DNA of 64,000 nucleotides from Leptospira kirschneri serovar Cynopteri str. 3522 CT (GCF_000243695.2 NZ_AHMN02000022.1:86001-150000), one strand, 5' to 3'. Positions 17,135 to 27,948 are shown, counted from the stretch's first letter. The notes: generated by a model from the sequence alone, not told the origin. Made by a program: numbers and translations.

Positions 17135-17789
17135 ACAGAGAATCCACAGTTTGATCATCCACTTCTTTATAATAAGATTCGAATATTTGTTTTTTATTTC
17201 TGGAATAAATCCTCAACCAGGAAACACCAGGTCGAATCCCCGAGGATAAAATACCCTTTGTATCCAACAAAATCGATTCGTAATTTTTTGATTTATTTTC
17301 ATCGATATAAACTTGAACTGCACTTGGAGCGTTTCTAAGATCTACAAACGCGATAAATTCCACGAAATCTTCGGATTCGTCGATCAGGTTCTGCATTCTC
17401 CAATAAATTTTTCTTCCGTGTTTTCTACAAAGAACTATATCTACGTACGAACATCCCAAAAGAAAAACCATTTTTCCCTTTAAGTTTTTGGAATTTAGAA
17501 CTTTGTTTTTTTGATCTTTAAGTTGAAAATCGGGAAGGTCCGAAGGAAAAACAGAAACCGCAGATAAAAGATAAATCGTAAAAAGAATATTCTTAAACGG
17601 TAGAATTTGAAAACGAATGAAAGTATCAAATTTAAGTTTTCTTTTTATTATGAAAAATTCCATTACCATGCATAAAAATAATGCTATAAAGTCATTTAAA
17701 AAATTAGAATATAAAACTTCTCTCATAGATTCTGGAATAAGTTCATAGTCTGTAAGAACTTTCAGATTTTTATAAAATCCAATTTTCAT
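17106..17789 (-). CDS. Thioredoxin-fold (redoxin-like) membrane-anchored or exported protein
   Basis: Preferred start ATG 17789 because AAAGG lies about 7 bp upstream. A longer reading frame to 17837 would begin inside a repeat element. A hydrophobic stretch around ILFTIYLLSAVSVFPS precedes a redoxin-like segment: SDLPDFQLKDQKNKVLNSKNLKGKMVFLLGCSY, the pattern of AhpC/TSA or SCO-like folds. The active-site CxxC is not intact (a single Cys in LLGCSY and another at VLCRK), so a classical disulfide exchange role is doubtful. It overlaps the following lipoprotein gene. Confidence 0.6.
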   Translation of the reverse strand: MKIGFYKNLKVLTDYELIPESMREVLYSNFLNDFIALFLCMVMEFFIIKRKLKFDTFIRFQILPFKNILFTIYLLSAVSVFPSDLPDFQLKDQKNKVLNSKNLKGKMVFLLGCSYVDIVLCRKHGRKIYWRMQNLIDESEDFVEFIAFVDLRNAPSAVQVYIDENKSKNYESILLDTKGILSSGIRPGVSWLRIYSRNKKQIFESYYKEVDDQTVDSLYEIVRKQKK

Positions 17790-17806
17790 TTTTATACCTT
17801 TATTAC

Positions 17807-17912
17807 AATAGAGTTGTTGAGAAATTCCATAGTTCAATTAACAAAACTGCTTTAATCGACCGTTTCCATAAAATAGAAACGGATGGAGAATTAATTTTTC
17901 AACAACTCTAAT
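17807..17912 (+). repeat. Family A element, copy A1 (best inverted ends)
   Basis: 106 bp. The left end AATAGAGTTGTTGAGAAATT (17807-17826) and right end AATTTTTCAACAACTCTAAT (17893-17912) are 18/20 inverted repeats. Inside is a second hairpin, CCGTTTC then GAAACGG. No coding capacity. The 5' end of the redoxin-like gene lies 18 bp away. Confidence 0.75.
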
Positions 17913-18100
17913 ATAAAAACTCAAAGTGTATTCTAAAACTATTATATTTCTTAGTAAACTCGCATATTAAATCATTTATAGAAATTTCTATAAAATCCAA
18001 AAAACAATATTATTCAAAACCTAACGGGAATATCTGATATTTTTTACTCAAGTAGAATCTTACTAGGAAATTTGCGTTATTGAATTTTATAAGATCAATA

Positions 18101-18201
18101 AATAGAGTTACTGAAAAATTTAATAGTTCGAATTAACAAAACTATTTCAATCGACCGTTTCTATAAAATAGATGGAGAATCAATTTTTCAAAAATTCTAT
18201 T
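18101..18201 (+). repeat. Family A element, copy A2
   Basis: 101 bp, same orientation as A1 and about 190 bp from it. Ends AATAGAGTTACTGAAAAATT and AATTTTTCAAAAATTCTATT. The interior shares ATCGACCGTTTC and GATGGAGAAT with A1 but has lost part of the inner hairpin. The remainder of the 17838-18360 gap is AT-rich with no supportable gene. Confidence 0.72.
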
Positions 18202-18360
18202 ATTTATTTTTTGTAATCATTTTAAGATGTCCTAAAATTACCGCTTTTTAAAATTTTATTTCCTTTAGAATCTTATGTAAGTTTTAATTCAAACTACTTA
18301 TATTATCGGAAAGATTTTTAAATATCTCTTCTCTGGTAATCTTTAATAAAACAAACCTTT

Positions 18361-20637
18361 CTATTTTGTCTGAAATCTAAAAACTCCGTCCCAATTTTCA
18401 TTCGGTGGTTTAGAAGAATATAATTTGCAGCGTTTCAAATAAATCATAGAAATAAGATCTTTTGGTTCTTCTCGATAAAGTTGCCTAAAAATTTTAGCGG
18501 CTTCGTCAAACCTTCTGGATTTATATTCTAAAATTCCTTGAGATAACAATTCTGAAGTTTTCAACTTAAATTCTTTAATTGGTTCGGGATCAGATTCTAT
18601 CACCTCGTAAATATCTACGGCTTGGTCCCTTTCTTTTAGAATGACAGAATCGATCATACGCATTCCCACTTCGCTCATTCTATGTAGCCTAAGATACGTA
18701 TGATGAGAAATTAATATTCTACTTTTGTAAAGTGCTGTAAGAGATCTAAGTCCGTATGTAAGATCAACAGAGTCTCCAACTACAGTTGTATCTATCCTTC
18801 TTTCGCTTCCTACTGTTTCTAAGATTACAGAACCGGTATTGATTCCGATGCCGATTTCTAAATTCCAAAAAGATGGTATCAAAAAATTTTTTATCAATTT
18901 TCCGGATCGGACCGCATTTACCATTCTAATTGCCGATTCCACCGCATTGTCTGCGGAATTGAAATTTTCTTTTGCCGCTCTTTCATCGTAGTCTCCAAAA
19001 AGCGCAAGTATCTCATTTCCTATGTATTTATCCACAAAACCTGCGGTTTTGTAAACCAATCCTTCCATTTCACTTAGATAAGAATTTAAAAATGAGACCA
19101 TTTGATTTGAAGGAATCGTTTTAAAAAGACTTGCAAAATTTCGAATATAAGAGGTCAAAACAGTCATCGACTTTTCTTTACTATCACCGATCGAAATCGA
19201 TATAGGAGATTCTCTGTCTATAATTCTGATAAAATCCACAGGAACAAATCGATAAAAAGCCTCTTTTTGATCGGTAAGATATTTATTTAAAAGTTGTGCG
19301 TCTTTGTAAAGTTGAACGTATCTTAAAACCAGAATACTAGCGATTGAGACGATAAAAAATAAATAAACGAATTTAAAAAAAGTAGAATGAGACTTTTCGT
19401 TTTCAAGAACCGAATTGTATAATTCCCAAGTAGAAAAAAGAATACATATACAAATTCCCGCCAACATTTTACGTGCGTCTTGTTTCTTTTTTCTTACGGT
19501 TTGGATTGAAAAAAATAAAATATAAACCGAAAAACAAATCGTTGAAATTTGAGAAATTTTAAAGGTGATATGCACCCAAGAAAACGGAACGATTAAAAAT
19601 GAAAAAAACAATCCGATCAAAAAAACTACGAAAAAAGAAGGGATCATATTTCCTTTTTCTTTTGGGGAAAAATAATCCTTTAAAAAATAATAGAACGAAG
19701 GAAAAATCAAAGTCAAAGAAGAATACTGTATCCTAAAAAAAAGAGAACTGTCTAATTCCGAATTCGGGTTTACGAATTTTTGAAAGATCAAATTAGAAGA
19801 AGAAAAAAAATAAACCGAAGAAAAAAACGAGAACAATCCAAAATAGAGATAATACAAATCCTTTCTTCGGATGAAGTAAAAATAAATATGATAAATTCCG
19901 AATATACTATAAATCCCATATAACAACAAATCTAAATATTCAGAAGTAGAGTCGTAAATCTGTTCTAAAGACGAAATTTTATATCCTTTTGAATGATAAA
20001 ATCCGAAATGTTCATTTGAAATATAACGTGTAAAATCGGACTCACCGATCATATATATCAAAATCGTATTTTTTCCTTCTTTTAAAACCCCTGACGGGAT
20101 CGGTAAAATCACGGACTTTAAGGACCTTCGAACCGAAGGGACCAAATCTCCAGCATCGGTTTGTTTTAGAAATTTTTCCTTTCGAATCGGTATTCCGTTG
20201 AGATAAAGTTCCCAATTTTCTCCTAGATCTGGGAAATAAATTGCGGTCGGTTGTTTTAGAAACGTTAGAAATATTGAATCCGAATGAATCGAAAATTCTA
20301 CTTTTACAGTTAATTCGTGAAATCCGGATTGTTTCGGTATAGAAAAAAGAAAATTGAAATTAACTGGAAAGTGTGTAATTAACTTCCAATTTTTAAAATC
20401 TTTCGATTCTTTTTCCCTAGGGTTGGTTTCAATATTTAGTTTTTCTTTTTTGTTTTTTAGAAAAGATTTTTGAATATTTGATTTTTCTAATCTATCTTTT
20501 AAATGATTCCCCAAGCTAACGGTCCATTCCGCTTGTGTTATTAGGTCTAATTCTTGAAAACGATCGGAATCAGATCCACAGGAGCATAAAATCCAAAAGA
20601 CTAATACGTATGCAAAAATTCTAATAATCCGGATCAT
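18361..20637 (-). CDS. 7TM sensor protein with a degenerate class III cyclase domain
   Basis: 758 residues. Lipoprotein-like start (VFWILCSCG), then a periplasmic 7TMR-DISM-like beta domain (about 80-230), seven hydrophobic helices (about 240-460), a class III nucleotidyl cyclase domain (about 485-690) and a C-terminal TPR-like helix pair. The first metal motif reads SYIRNF, with Tyr at 497 where Asp is expected. The second reads YIGNEILALFG, with Asn at 541 instead of Asp. The later VNLAARL motif reads VDLTYGL, losing the catalytic Asn and Arg. Catalysis is therefore unlikely, and it may be a receptor-like pseudo-cyclase. It lies 64 bp downstream of fliG on the same strand. Confidence 0.85.
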   Translation of the reverse strand: MIRIIRIFAYVLVFWILCSCGSDSDRFQELDLITQAEWTVSLGNHLKDRLEKSNIQKSFLKNKKEKLNIETNPREKESKDFKNWKLITHFPVNFNFLFSIPKQSGFHELTVKVEFSIHSDSIFLTFLKQPTAIYFPDLGENWELYLNGIPIRKEKFLKQTDAGDLVPSVRRSLKSVILPIPSGVLKEGKNTILIYMIGESDFTRYISNEHFGFYHSKGYKISSLEQIYDSTSEYLDLLLYGIYSIFGIYHIYFYFIRRKDLYYLYFGLFSFFSSVYFFSSSNLIFQKFVNPNSELDSSLFFRIQYSSLTLIFPSFYYFLKDYFSPKEKGNMIPSFFVVFLIGLFFSFLIVPFSWVHITFKISQISTICFSVYILFFSIQTVRKKKQDARKMLAGICICILFSTWELYNSVLENEKSHSTFFKFVYLFFIVSIASILVLRYVQLYKDAQLLNKYLTDQKEAFYRFVPVDFIRIIDRESPISISIGDSKEKSMTVLTSYIRNFASLFKTIPSNQMVSFLNSYLSEMEGLVYKTAGFVDKYIGNEILALFGDYDERAAKENFNSADNAVESAIRMVNAVRSGKLIKNFLIPSFWNLEIGIGINTGSVILETVGSERRIDTTVVGDSVDLTYGLRSLTALYKSRILISHHTYLRLHRMSEVGMRMIDSVILKERDQAVDIYEVIESDPEPIKEFKLKTSELLSQGILEYKSRRFDEAAKIFRQLYREEPKDLISMIYLKRCKLYSSKPPNENWDGVFRFQTK

Positions 20638-20701
20638 TCAATCGAGTTCCATTCAAAAAATTTGAAGTGAAAAATGGTTTTTCAAAAATGAATCGATAAG
20701 A

Positions 20702-21715
20702 TCACATAACGAGTTCGTCTTCACCGGCACGAGCCACGACGATTTCACCTGCATCTTCGAGTTTACGTATAATGTTAACGATTTTCTGTTGAGCGTCTTC
20801 CACGTCTTTAATTCGAATCGGACCCATAAAATCCATGTCTTCACGAAGTAAATTCGCCGCCCGTTTAGACATATTTTTAAAAATCTTTTCTTGAACTTCC
20901 GTATCAACCGATTTTAAAGCTTTTGCAAGATCCGAATTATCCACTTCTCGCATTACCTTTTGGATTGCTCTGTCGTCCAAAAGAACTATATCTTCAAATA
21001 CGAACATTCTCTTTTTGATTTCTTCCGCAAGTTCAGGATCTTCTTCTTCCAGAGCTTCAATAATGGTCTTTTCCGTTCCTCGATCGACTAAATTCAAAAT
21101 CTCAACTACGGAATCGATACCACCCGCAGAAGTATAATCTTCGGAAGCCAAAGTAGAAAGTTTTCTTTCCAAAACCCTTTCCACTTCTCGAAGTACGTCC
21201 GGACTGACCCGGTCCATTGTTGCAATTCGTTTTGCAACTTCCGCCTGAATGGTATGAGGTAAATTAGAAAGAATATTCGAAGCCTTTTGAGGATCCAAAT
21301 AAGAAAGTATCAATGCGATCGTTTGAGGGTGTTCGTTTTGGATAAAGTTTAATAAATGTTGTGGGTCAGTTCTTCGGATAAAGTCAAACGGTCTGACTTG
21401 CAAAGAAGAAGTAAGTCGGTTGATAATATCAATCGCTTTTTGATTTCCGAGCGCCTTTTCCAAAAGGCCACGAGCAAAATCAATCCCTCCATTGGAGATG
21501 AATTCTTGAGCCATCATTAGCTCGTTGAATTCTACTAAAACTTTTTCTTTGTCTTCGGGAGTAATCTTATCGAGTCGTGCGATTTCAAACGTGATCTGTT
21601 CGATCTCGTCCTCTCGTAGGTGTTTGAAAATCTCAGAAGACACTTCACTTCCGACCGCGATTAGAAAAACAGCGGCTTTTTGTCTTCCGGTTAGGTTTGT
21701 TTTCTTATTCAACAC
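20702..21715 (-). CDS. fliG: Flagellar motor switch protein FliG
   Basis: 337 residues with the N, middle and C domains of FliG. The N-domain starts LTGRQKAAVFLIAVG, the middle-domain EHPQTIALILSYL motif is present, and the C-terminal torque helix region reads KKRMFVFEDIVLLDDRAIQKVMREVD with alternating charges. It forms the C-ring of the periplasmic flagella. The start codon is GTG at 21713-21715. No other flagellar gene is next to it; the downstream gene is the degenerate-cyclase sensor. Confidence 0.93.
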   Translation of the reverse strand: MLNKKTNLTGRQKAAVFLIAVGSEVSSEIFKHLREDEIEQITFEIARLDKITPEDKEKVLVEFNELMMAQEFISNGGIDFARGLLEKALGNQKAIDIINRLTSSLQVRPFDFIRRTDPQHLLNFIQNEHPQTIALILSYLDPQKASNILSNLPHTIQAEVAKRIATMDRVSPDVLREVERVLERKLSTLASEDYTSAGGIDSVVEILNLVDRGTEKTIIEALEEEDPELAEEIKKRMFVFEDIVLLDDRAIQKVMREVDNSDLAKALKSVDTEVQEKIFKNMSKRAANLLREDMDFMGPIRIKDVEDAQQKIVNIIRKLEDAGEIVVARAGEDELVM

Positions 21716-21979
21716 GCCCGAAACTTCTCGTAAGAATCCTATCGGTTAAAATCACTCATTTCAACGAAAAGATTTTTAGGCTTAAGAAAGAAAATTCTCT
21801 TCTTTTGAGCGTTCCTTTCTAAGCAATTTTGCTAAGAAGTTGGAATCTTTTTCTTTTTCAATAATTGATAAGAGTAATAACGTGCTTATAATTTTATTGA
21901 TTTCTACCGTTTAATTCATTTAGAAACTGTCCCAAAACCTTACCATCACAATCATCTTTGAATTCTCAACAAAAAGTAT

Positions 21980-22298
21980 GAGTTCCTACAGAAACCATCA
22001 ACATTGTGACTTACGACCCTTTAACATTGTAGTTTTTGTATGAGTTCCTATATTTTCAAAATTTACCAGTAAATATAGATTCGGACAGAGGAGTTCCCGC
22101 AAATTGCTGATACCTGTATAATAGATTCACTTGAAATTATGGATGAATCACCGCTTAGAAGCTAAATTTTCGATCACTTATTATACAATTCTTAGTAAAT
22201 CCAAACAAATTTTTTGTTACTAGAAATTTCTGGTAGTAGTTCCTACATTTTCAAAAACCAACTGTAAAATCTGAATTTGTGGTAGTTCCCACATTTTA
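21980..22298. repeat. Cluster of family B repeats in an 870-bp gene-free gap
   Basis: The gap 21716-22585 has no supportable gene. It holds five family B cores in about 320 bp: AGTTCCTACA at 21981, GAGTTCCTA at 22042, GAGTTCCC at 22091, GTAGTAGTTCCTACATTTTC at 22233, and GTGGTAGTTCCCACATTTTA at 22279. The last is followed by GGAATCGATCTGTAAAGTTC. Most cores are on the same strand. Confidence 0.6.
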
Positions 22299-22582
22299 GG
22301 AATCGATCTGTAAAGTTCAGGTTTTAAATTTTTTCAAAATTCATATCGTAAACTTAGATCTAACAATCGAAATCGATTGTCTTAAAAAATATTTCGCAAA
22401 TTAAAAATAAAATTAGCCTTAAGAACTTTTGTTTACCTTTGAAAAATAGATATATAATAATAAGAATCTTTCTGAATATGATTTATCATTTAAAAAAATA
22501 TAATTCCAACAAATTTAGTAAATTTGAATAAAGGAAAACTTGACTCAAAATAAAAACGAAAAACCATCAGAATTGGAGAATA

Positions 22583-22942
<360 letters not shown>

Positions 22943-22992
22943 AAAATTATAATAACATCACCAATAATCCAATTCGTTTTGTAATTACCCAG

Positions 22993-23772
22993 ATGAAAAG
23001 AATCTTATTTATATTACATATTAGCATTTTATTATTATCTTGTGTTTCTAGGCTCGGAAGACCTGAGTTACTTGGAACAATCGTTGACTATGATAAAAAT
23101 CCAGTCGAAGGATGTGCAGTAGGAAAAACACTTACCGATAAAAATGGAAAATTCATACTTCCTGAAATTCGTTATTATGAATTTTTTTTTCAATTGGAAG
23201 CCCCACCACTTTATATATCAGAAATAATTAGAAAAGAAGGGTTTTATATAAAAGAAATTTATAGTTTTAATCCTCGCGGAGGAGGTGAAGGAGAAGGTTC
23301 TAAATGGGATTTAGGTGATATTTACTTAAAAAAAATGAATGCATCTATCAATATTAATAAATTATTAATAAGTACTTGGAAAGTAAGTACAAATAAAAAA
23401 ATAGATACTCTTTACTTTGTAAAGTCTGACACAGTTTGCAATACAAGAGATTGTGAAAATTTTTATAGTAAATATTTACAATACACGGACAATTATTTCA
23501 GACCAAACAGCCTACCGGAAGGAATTCTCAAAAAATTTATAACCATAAACTTTAGTTCTGATGGTTTTTTTAAAGCTGAAAAAATTGTGAAATATTGGAA
23601 TAAGAATGGATCTCATGACTCTAAATCAAGTGATACACTGAATACCATTGGAAAATGGCTAATTGATAAAGAATTAAAGATTCAATTACAAAGCGACTTT
23701 GAAGAATTAAACGGAAACTTCAGCTTAAGTGAATTAGAATATGAATTTTTAGAATTAAATAGAAAACAATAG
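22993..23772 (+). CDS. Putative lipoprotein with carboxypeptidase-regulatory-like domain
   Basis: The ATG at 22993 gives a proper lipoprotein signal (MKRILFILHISILLLSC). An upstream in-frame start at 22921 would add 24 non-signal residues and overlap the previous gene. After the lipobox, LGTIVDYDKNPVEGCAVGKTLTDKNGKFILPEI resembles a CarboxypepD_reg beta-sandwich. The C-terminal part (GKWLIDKELKIQLQ) may be a lipocalin-like strand region. Very AT-rich. Function unknown. Confidence 0.72.
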   Translation: MKRILFILHISILLLSCVSRLGRPELLGTIVDYDKNPVEGCAVGKTLTDKNGKFILPEIRYYEFFFQLEAPPLYISEIIRKEGFYIKEIYSFNPRGGGEGEGSKWDLGDIYLKKMNASININKLLISTWKVSTNKKIDTLYFVKSDTVCNTRDCENFYSKYLQYTDNYFRPNSLPEGILKKFITINFSSDGFFKAEKIVKYWNKNGSHDSKSSDTLNTIGKWLIDKELKIQLQSDFEELNGNFSLSELEYEFLELNRKQ

Positions 23773-23816
23773 AATTAGAATTTTATGATATAACTTTAAA
23801 TAGAACAAGATCTAAA

Positions 23817-25499
23817 TCATAAATCTACGGAAGTCCCAAATGTTCCGTTTACATCCGGTTCGACGAAAGTTTGAGGAGCCGAAGTATACCCACCCAATCC
23901 GTCCGATATATAAAGGTAAACGTTTCCTATATTTGTCCCGCCTACGGAGCTAGGGGCTCCCACAAGGACATCACTTAAACCGTCACCGTTAATATCTACC
24001 GAAGCGATTGAATTTCCCATATCTCCTAAATTCACGGGAACCGTTAGAAGATTTAAAGGATTCACAGCTAAACCGATTGTATCACCCGTAGTTAAATGAG
24101 TAATCGCATAACCTTGGTTTGGAAGTGTAGAAGTGTAAGAATAACCTCCGGTAAGAAGATCTAAAAATCCGTCACCGTTTACGTCTCCAGTTGCCACAGA
24201 AGTTCCGGTTTGTGACCCGGCCAATCCTGAAATGGGACCGTTGGCGGTATTTGCAAGAATTCCTAAATTAGATAAATATAAATGTACTCTTCCGCCACCG
24301 CCCGATTCTTGATAAGCTCCCACAAATAAATCCGCAAAACCATCCCGGTTTATATCGGTAGCAATTGCTGAATTTGCATACCATTCGTTTGCAGCCGATC
24401 CTGTTATCGTTTGAGAATAAGCTGCAAAAGCTCCCGCCGCTTGCGCAAGATAAACAAAAGAAGCGCCGATCTGTCCAGAACCTACCGCTCCTATAATCGC
24501 ATCTGATCTACCGTCTCCATTAATATCGCCTAACGTAATGGCATATCCGTAAAATGTGGTACTACCTGCGTTTCCAGGATTGTTCAATTGTTGACCAAAT
24601 GTAACACCTTGTCCTACAGCCCCATTCGAAAAATAAGAATAAACTCGACCAATATTCCCTACGTCATAAGGAGCACCAACCAAAACGTCCGAAAACCCGT
24701 CTCCGTTTATATCTCCTACATCCACATTCAATAAACCACCAACACCAATAGGAATATAATTAATTGCCGTTGTAGAAAGTCCGCTGGTTGATCCTAAATA
24801 AATTGCGAATGTATTTGTTGCACTTCCTACAACCGCATCGGCGTATCCATCTCCATCGATGTCGCCTAACTTAACGGAATAACCGAAACCGCCTGCTCCA
24901 TTTAATAAAGTGATCGGAACTAAATTTAAACCCCTTGCTTTTCCAAGAGAAAGATAAGCCCTAACTCGGTTTGCAACTTGAGAACCAATCAACGCATCCG
25001 GATAACCGTCGCCGTTAATATCTTTGTTCGAACCTTTTTGAACCGTGATAGTAATCGGAACAGAATTTGATTCTTTAGAAGTGGATCGAACCGAAATTGT
25101 ATGTAAACTCCAGTCTTTCCAAATTCCGTTTGAAGGAACTGTAGTAGAAACACCTGCGGCAGGAAGTTGAAACTTCCACTGATTGCCAGAAATTTGAGCC
25201 TCCATAAACGGACCCGAATCTAAAGAAACCTGAACCCCGGAAACGGACTCATCCATTTCGCCGATTAAAAATCCTGTATTCAAAGTACTTTTCGATTTTA
25301 TATTGAGAATCGTAGGTGGAGGCAATTGAACTGATGTGTGTATACCGCAAAAACTCGTTTTGCCGGAAGTTAAAATAAAGTTTAAGAACAAAGATTTATA
25401 AAAAAGAGAAGTACTCGTATCGCAAGGATTTTCCGTAGATTTTGCAGAACAATTTTGAAAGAGTAAAAATATATAAAGTAAAAATAAAAACCGTTTCAT
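23817..25499 (-). CDS. FG-GAP/VCBS beta-propeller lipoprotein
   Basis: The start ATG 25499 (MKRFLFLLYIFLLFQNC) gives a lipobox Cys at about 17; the upstream start at 25514 lacks an SD. After an Ig-like N-terminal region (about 80-155) come seven FG-GAP repeats. Each has a calcium-binding loop of the form DxNxDGxxD: DINGDGYPD, DIDGDGYAD, DINGDGFSD, DINGDGRSD, DINRDGFAD, DVNGDGFLD and DINGDGLSD. This is a complete integrin-alpha-like seven-bladed propeller, probably surface exposed and involved in binding. The ligand is unknown. Confidence 0.87.
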   Translation of the reverse strand: MKRFLFLLYIFLLFQNCSAKSTENPCDTSTSLFYKSLFLNFILTSGKTSFCGIHTSVQLPPPTILNIKSKSTLNTGFLIGEMDESVSGVQVSLDSGPFMEAQISGNQWKFQLPAAGVSTTVPSNGIWKDWSLHTISVRSTSKESNSVPITITVQKGSNKDINGDGYPDALIGSQVANRVRAYLSLGKARGLNLVPITLLNGAGGFGYSVKLGDIDGDGYADAVVGSATNTFAIYLGSTSGLSTTAINYIPIGVGGLLNVDVGDINGDGFSDVLVGAPYDVGNIGRVYSYFSNGAVGQGVTFGQQLNNPGNAGSTTFYGYAITLGDINGDGRSDAIIGAVGSGQIGASFVYLAQAAGAFAAYSQTITGSAANEWYANSAIATDINRDGFADLFVGAYQESGGGGRVHLYLSNLGILANTANGPISGLAGSQTGTSVATGDVNGDGFLDLLTGGYSYTSTLPNQGYAITHLTTGDTIGLAVNPLNLLTVPVNLGDMGNSIASVDINGDGLSDVLVGAPSSVGGTNIGNVYLYISDGLGGYTSAPQTFVEPDVNGTFGTSVDL

Positions 25500-25738
25500 G
25501 ACTCTTCTGAACATTTTTTCACATCTAAAAACAAAAGCTTAAAAGAAGAGACGAAACCGTATTTCATTTTAATTGGTTTTGAACGATGATTTTGGAAATT
25601 TATTTTTTTGAGGAACTAAACTTTCATAAAGTGGAAAATCAAATTTATGTTACTGAGTTCTATAAAATTGAGTACAGTAAATTTTTACTGCAAAATGCTG
25701 CGTACTTTATTATATAGTAGTTCTGAGTATAGTGTTTC

Positions 25739-25879
25739 TAACGTGAGTTCGTTGTAAGAAATTCATAATTCAATTTTCTGGAAAAGTTAGGGACTGAACT
25801 TTACGGATCGATCCCTAAAATTGCAGGAACTTATATCTTTAGAAAATTTCTCTCATTTTTCTACGATGAACTTACGTTA
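25739..25879 (+). repeat. Family C-like element with inverted ends and an internal family B unit
   Basis: Left end TAACGTGAGTTCGTTGTAAG at 25739 and right end ACGATGAACTTACGTTA at 25863-25879 form an imperfect inverted pair. The outer motif matches the element at 53060. The interior carries ACTGAACTTTACGGATCGAT, the reverse of a family B tail. It lies in a 414-bp gap (25515-25928) with no gene. Confidence 0.6.
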
Positions 25880-25928
25880 TTTTTAAGAAGTTTTAAAAAC
25901 AATTATAAAAATTTTAATCCGACATCGA

Positions 25929-26551
<623 letters not shown>

Positions 26552-27295
26552 TTAAAGTCCCGCGGTAATTCCTCCGTCTACTACAATTGTTTGCCCTGTT
26601 ACATAAGAAGAAGCGTCACTGGCAAAAAAAATCGCGGCCCCAACTAAATCTTCCGGTTTTCCAAGCCTTCCCATCGGAATCGCATTGGTCATTTGTTCTA
26701 AAACGTCCGGTTTTTCCTTAATCATCTCCGTCATATCTGTATCGATAAAGCCAGGACAAATTGCATTCACTCGATAACCGGAACCAATCCATTCAACTGC
26801 AAGAGCGCGTGTCATATTGATCACAGCGCCTTTGGTTCCAGAATAAACGGAAGCCAATTTTGTTCCTCTCATTCCTAAAATAGATGCAATATTAATAATA
26901 TTCCCGCCTCTTTTTTTATGAATCTTGTAATAAGCAGTACAGGTCCTAAATACTCCCGTAAAATTCGTCTGGATGATGGATTCAATTTCGTCTTCTTTGA
27001 GAAAAGCCGCAGGTTTATTAGAAGCAATTCCAGCATTATTTACAAGCACGTCTAACTTTCCATGTTCTTTGACAATAGATTCGATAATTGAAATCATTAC
27101 ATCCGGTCGACGAATATCGGCGGCAAAACCTTTAATTCCGGAACCGTCAAACTTTTTGATCGATTCTTGAGAAGAACCGGTTCCATAAACGATGGCTCCT
27201 GCGTTTCTAAAGCCTTCCGCAAAATATCTTCCAATTCCTCGAGTAGAACCGGTAACTAAAACCGTTTTATTTTTTACGTTGAATAAATCGTTCAA
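26552..27295 (-). CDS. Short-chain dehydrogenase/reductase (FabG-like)
   Basis: 247 residues with the classical SDR set: cofactor loop TGSTRGIG (15-22), NNAG at 86-89, catalytic N111, S138, Y151 and K155 (YSGTK), and the terminal YVTGQTIVVDGG. A FabG-like 3-oxoacyl reductase or a related alcohol dehydrogenase. The substrate cannot be assigned, since no fatty-acid genes are adjacent. It is placed between a small lipoprotein gene (4-bp gap) and tsaC. Confidence 0.87.
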   Translation of the reverse strand: MNDLFNVKNKTVLVTGSTRGIGRYFAEGFRNAGAIVYGTGSSQESIKKFDGSGIKGFAADIRRPDVMISIIESIVKEHGKLDVLVNNAGIASNKPAAFLKEDEIESIIQTNFTGVFRTCTAYYKIHKKRGGNIINIASILGMRGTKLASVYSGTKGAVINMTRALAVEWIGSGYRVNAICPGFIDTDMTEMIKEKPDVLEQMTNAIPMGRLGKPEDLVGAAIFFASDASSYVTGQTIVVDGGITAGL

Positions 27296-27299
27296 TGGA

Positions 27300-27803
27300 T
27301 CACTCCCGATTGTATTGTTGTTTTACCGGATAACAAGGACGAATATCTTCGATAGATTCCGATCCGTTTGTGATAGAAGGTTTTTTTCCTCGTTCCGTAT
27401 CGAAAACACGAATCAGTTTACGTGGATCGATTCGAATATTTTTTCCGAAGTCTGCATTTGTGTCTTTTGATTTTTCTTTTTTAGTTTTTTTTTCGGAATA
27501 CGGATCAAAAACTTCCGTGTCTTTTTCTTCCTTTTCGATCGTTAGATCATCCGTAAGAACTTCCCGATCGATATAATGAGTTCCATCCCTTTCATAAGTA
27601 TTATGCAGAGGATCACAATCAAACATATCGATCTTAGCGACAACGTATTCGCAAAAAAGAAGATATTCTTTACAAAAATATTGAAGACTAGATTCTTTAA
27701 TACGATCAAAACTACCTCTTCTGCAAGAAGGAAAAACCAAAAAAATTAAAAAACAAATCCAAAGTTTTTTGTAGAATATCTTAATATTCAAAAAATGATT
27801 CAT
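27300..27803 (-). CDS. Small putative lipoprotein
   Basis: 167 residues. A hydrophobic N-terminus ending LVFPSC is a plausible lipobox. The mature part is charged (KKTKKEKSKD) with several cysteines (YFCKEYLLFCEY). Family not recognised. It is the first gene of the three-gene run with the SDR and tsaC. Confidence 0.65.
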   Translation of the reverse strand: MNHFLNIKIFYKKLWICFLIFLVFPSCRRGSFDRIKESSLQYFCKEYLLFCEYVVAKIDMFDCDPLHNTYERDGTHYIDREVLTDDLTIEKEEKDTEVFDPYSEKKTKKEKSKDTNADFGKNIRIDPRKLIRVFDTERGKKPSITNGSESIEDIRPCYPVKQQYNRE

Positions 27804-27948
27804 AGAAACCTAAACCTTTGTTTTTTCTTCCTTTAACACATTCTAAAATTTTAAAGAACAAACCAATAATCTTTGAAATAATTTTTTATCAGAAAGATTA
27901 AACGATCGCAACAAAACGAAAATCTTTTATCAAACAAGAGATTTTTTT

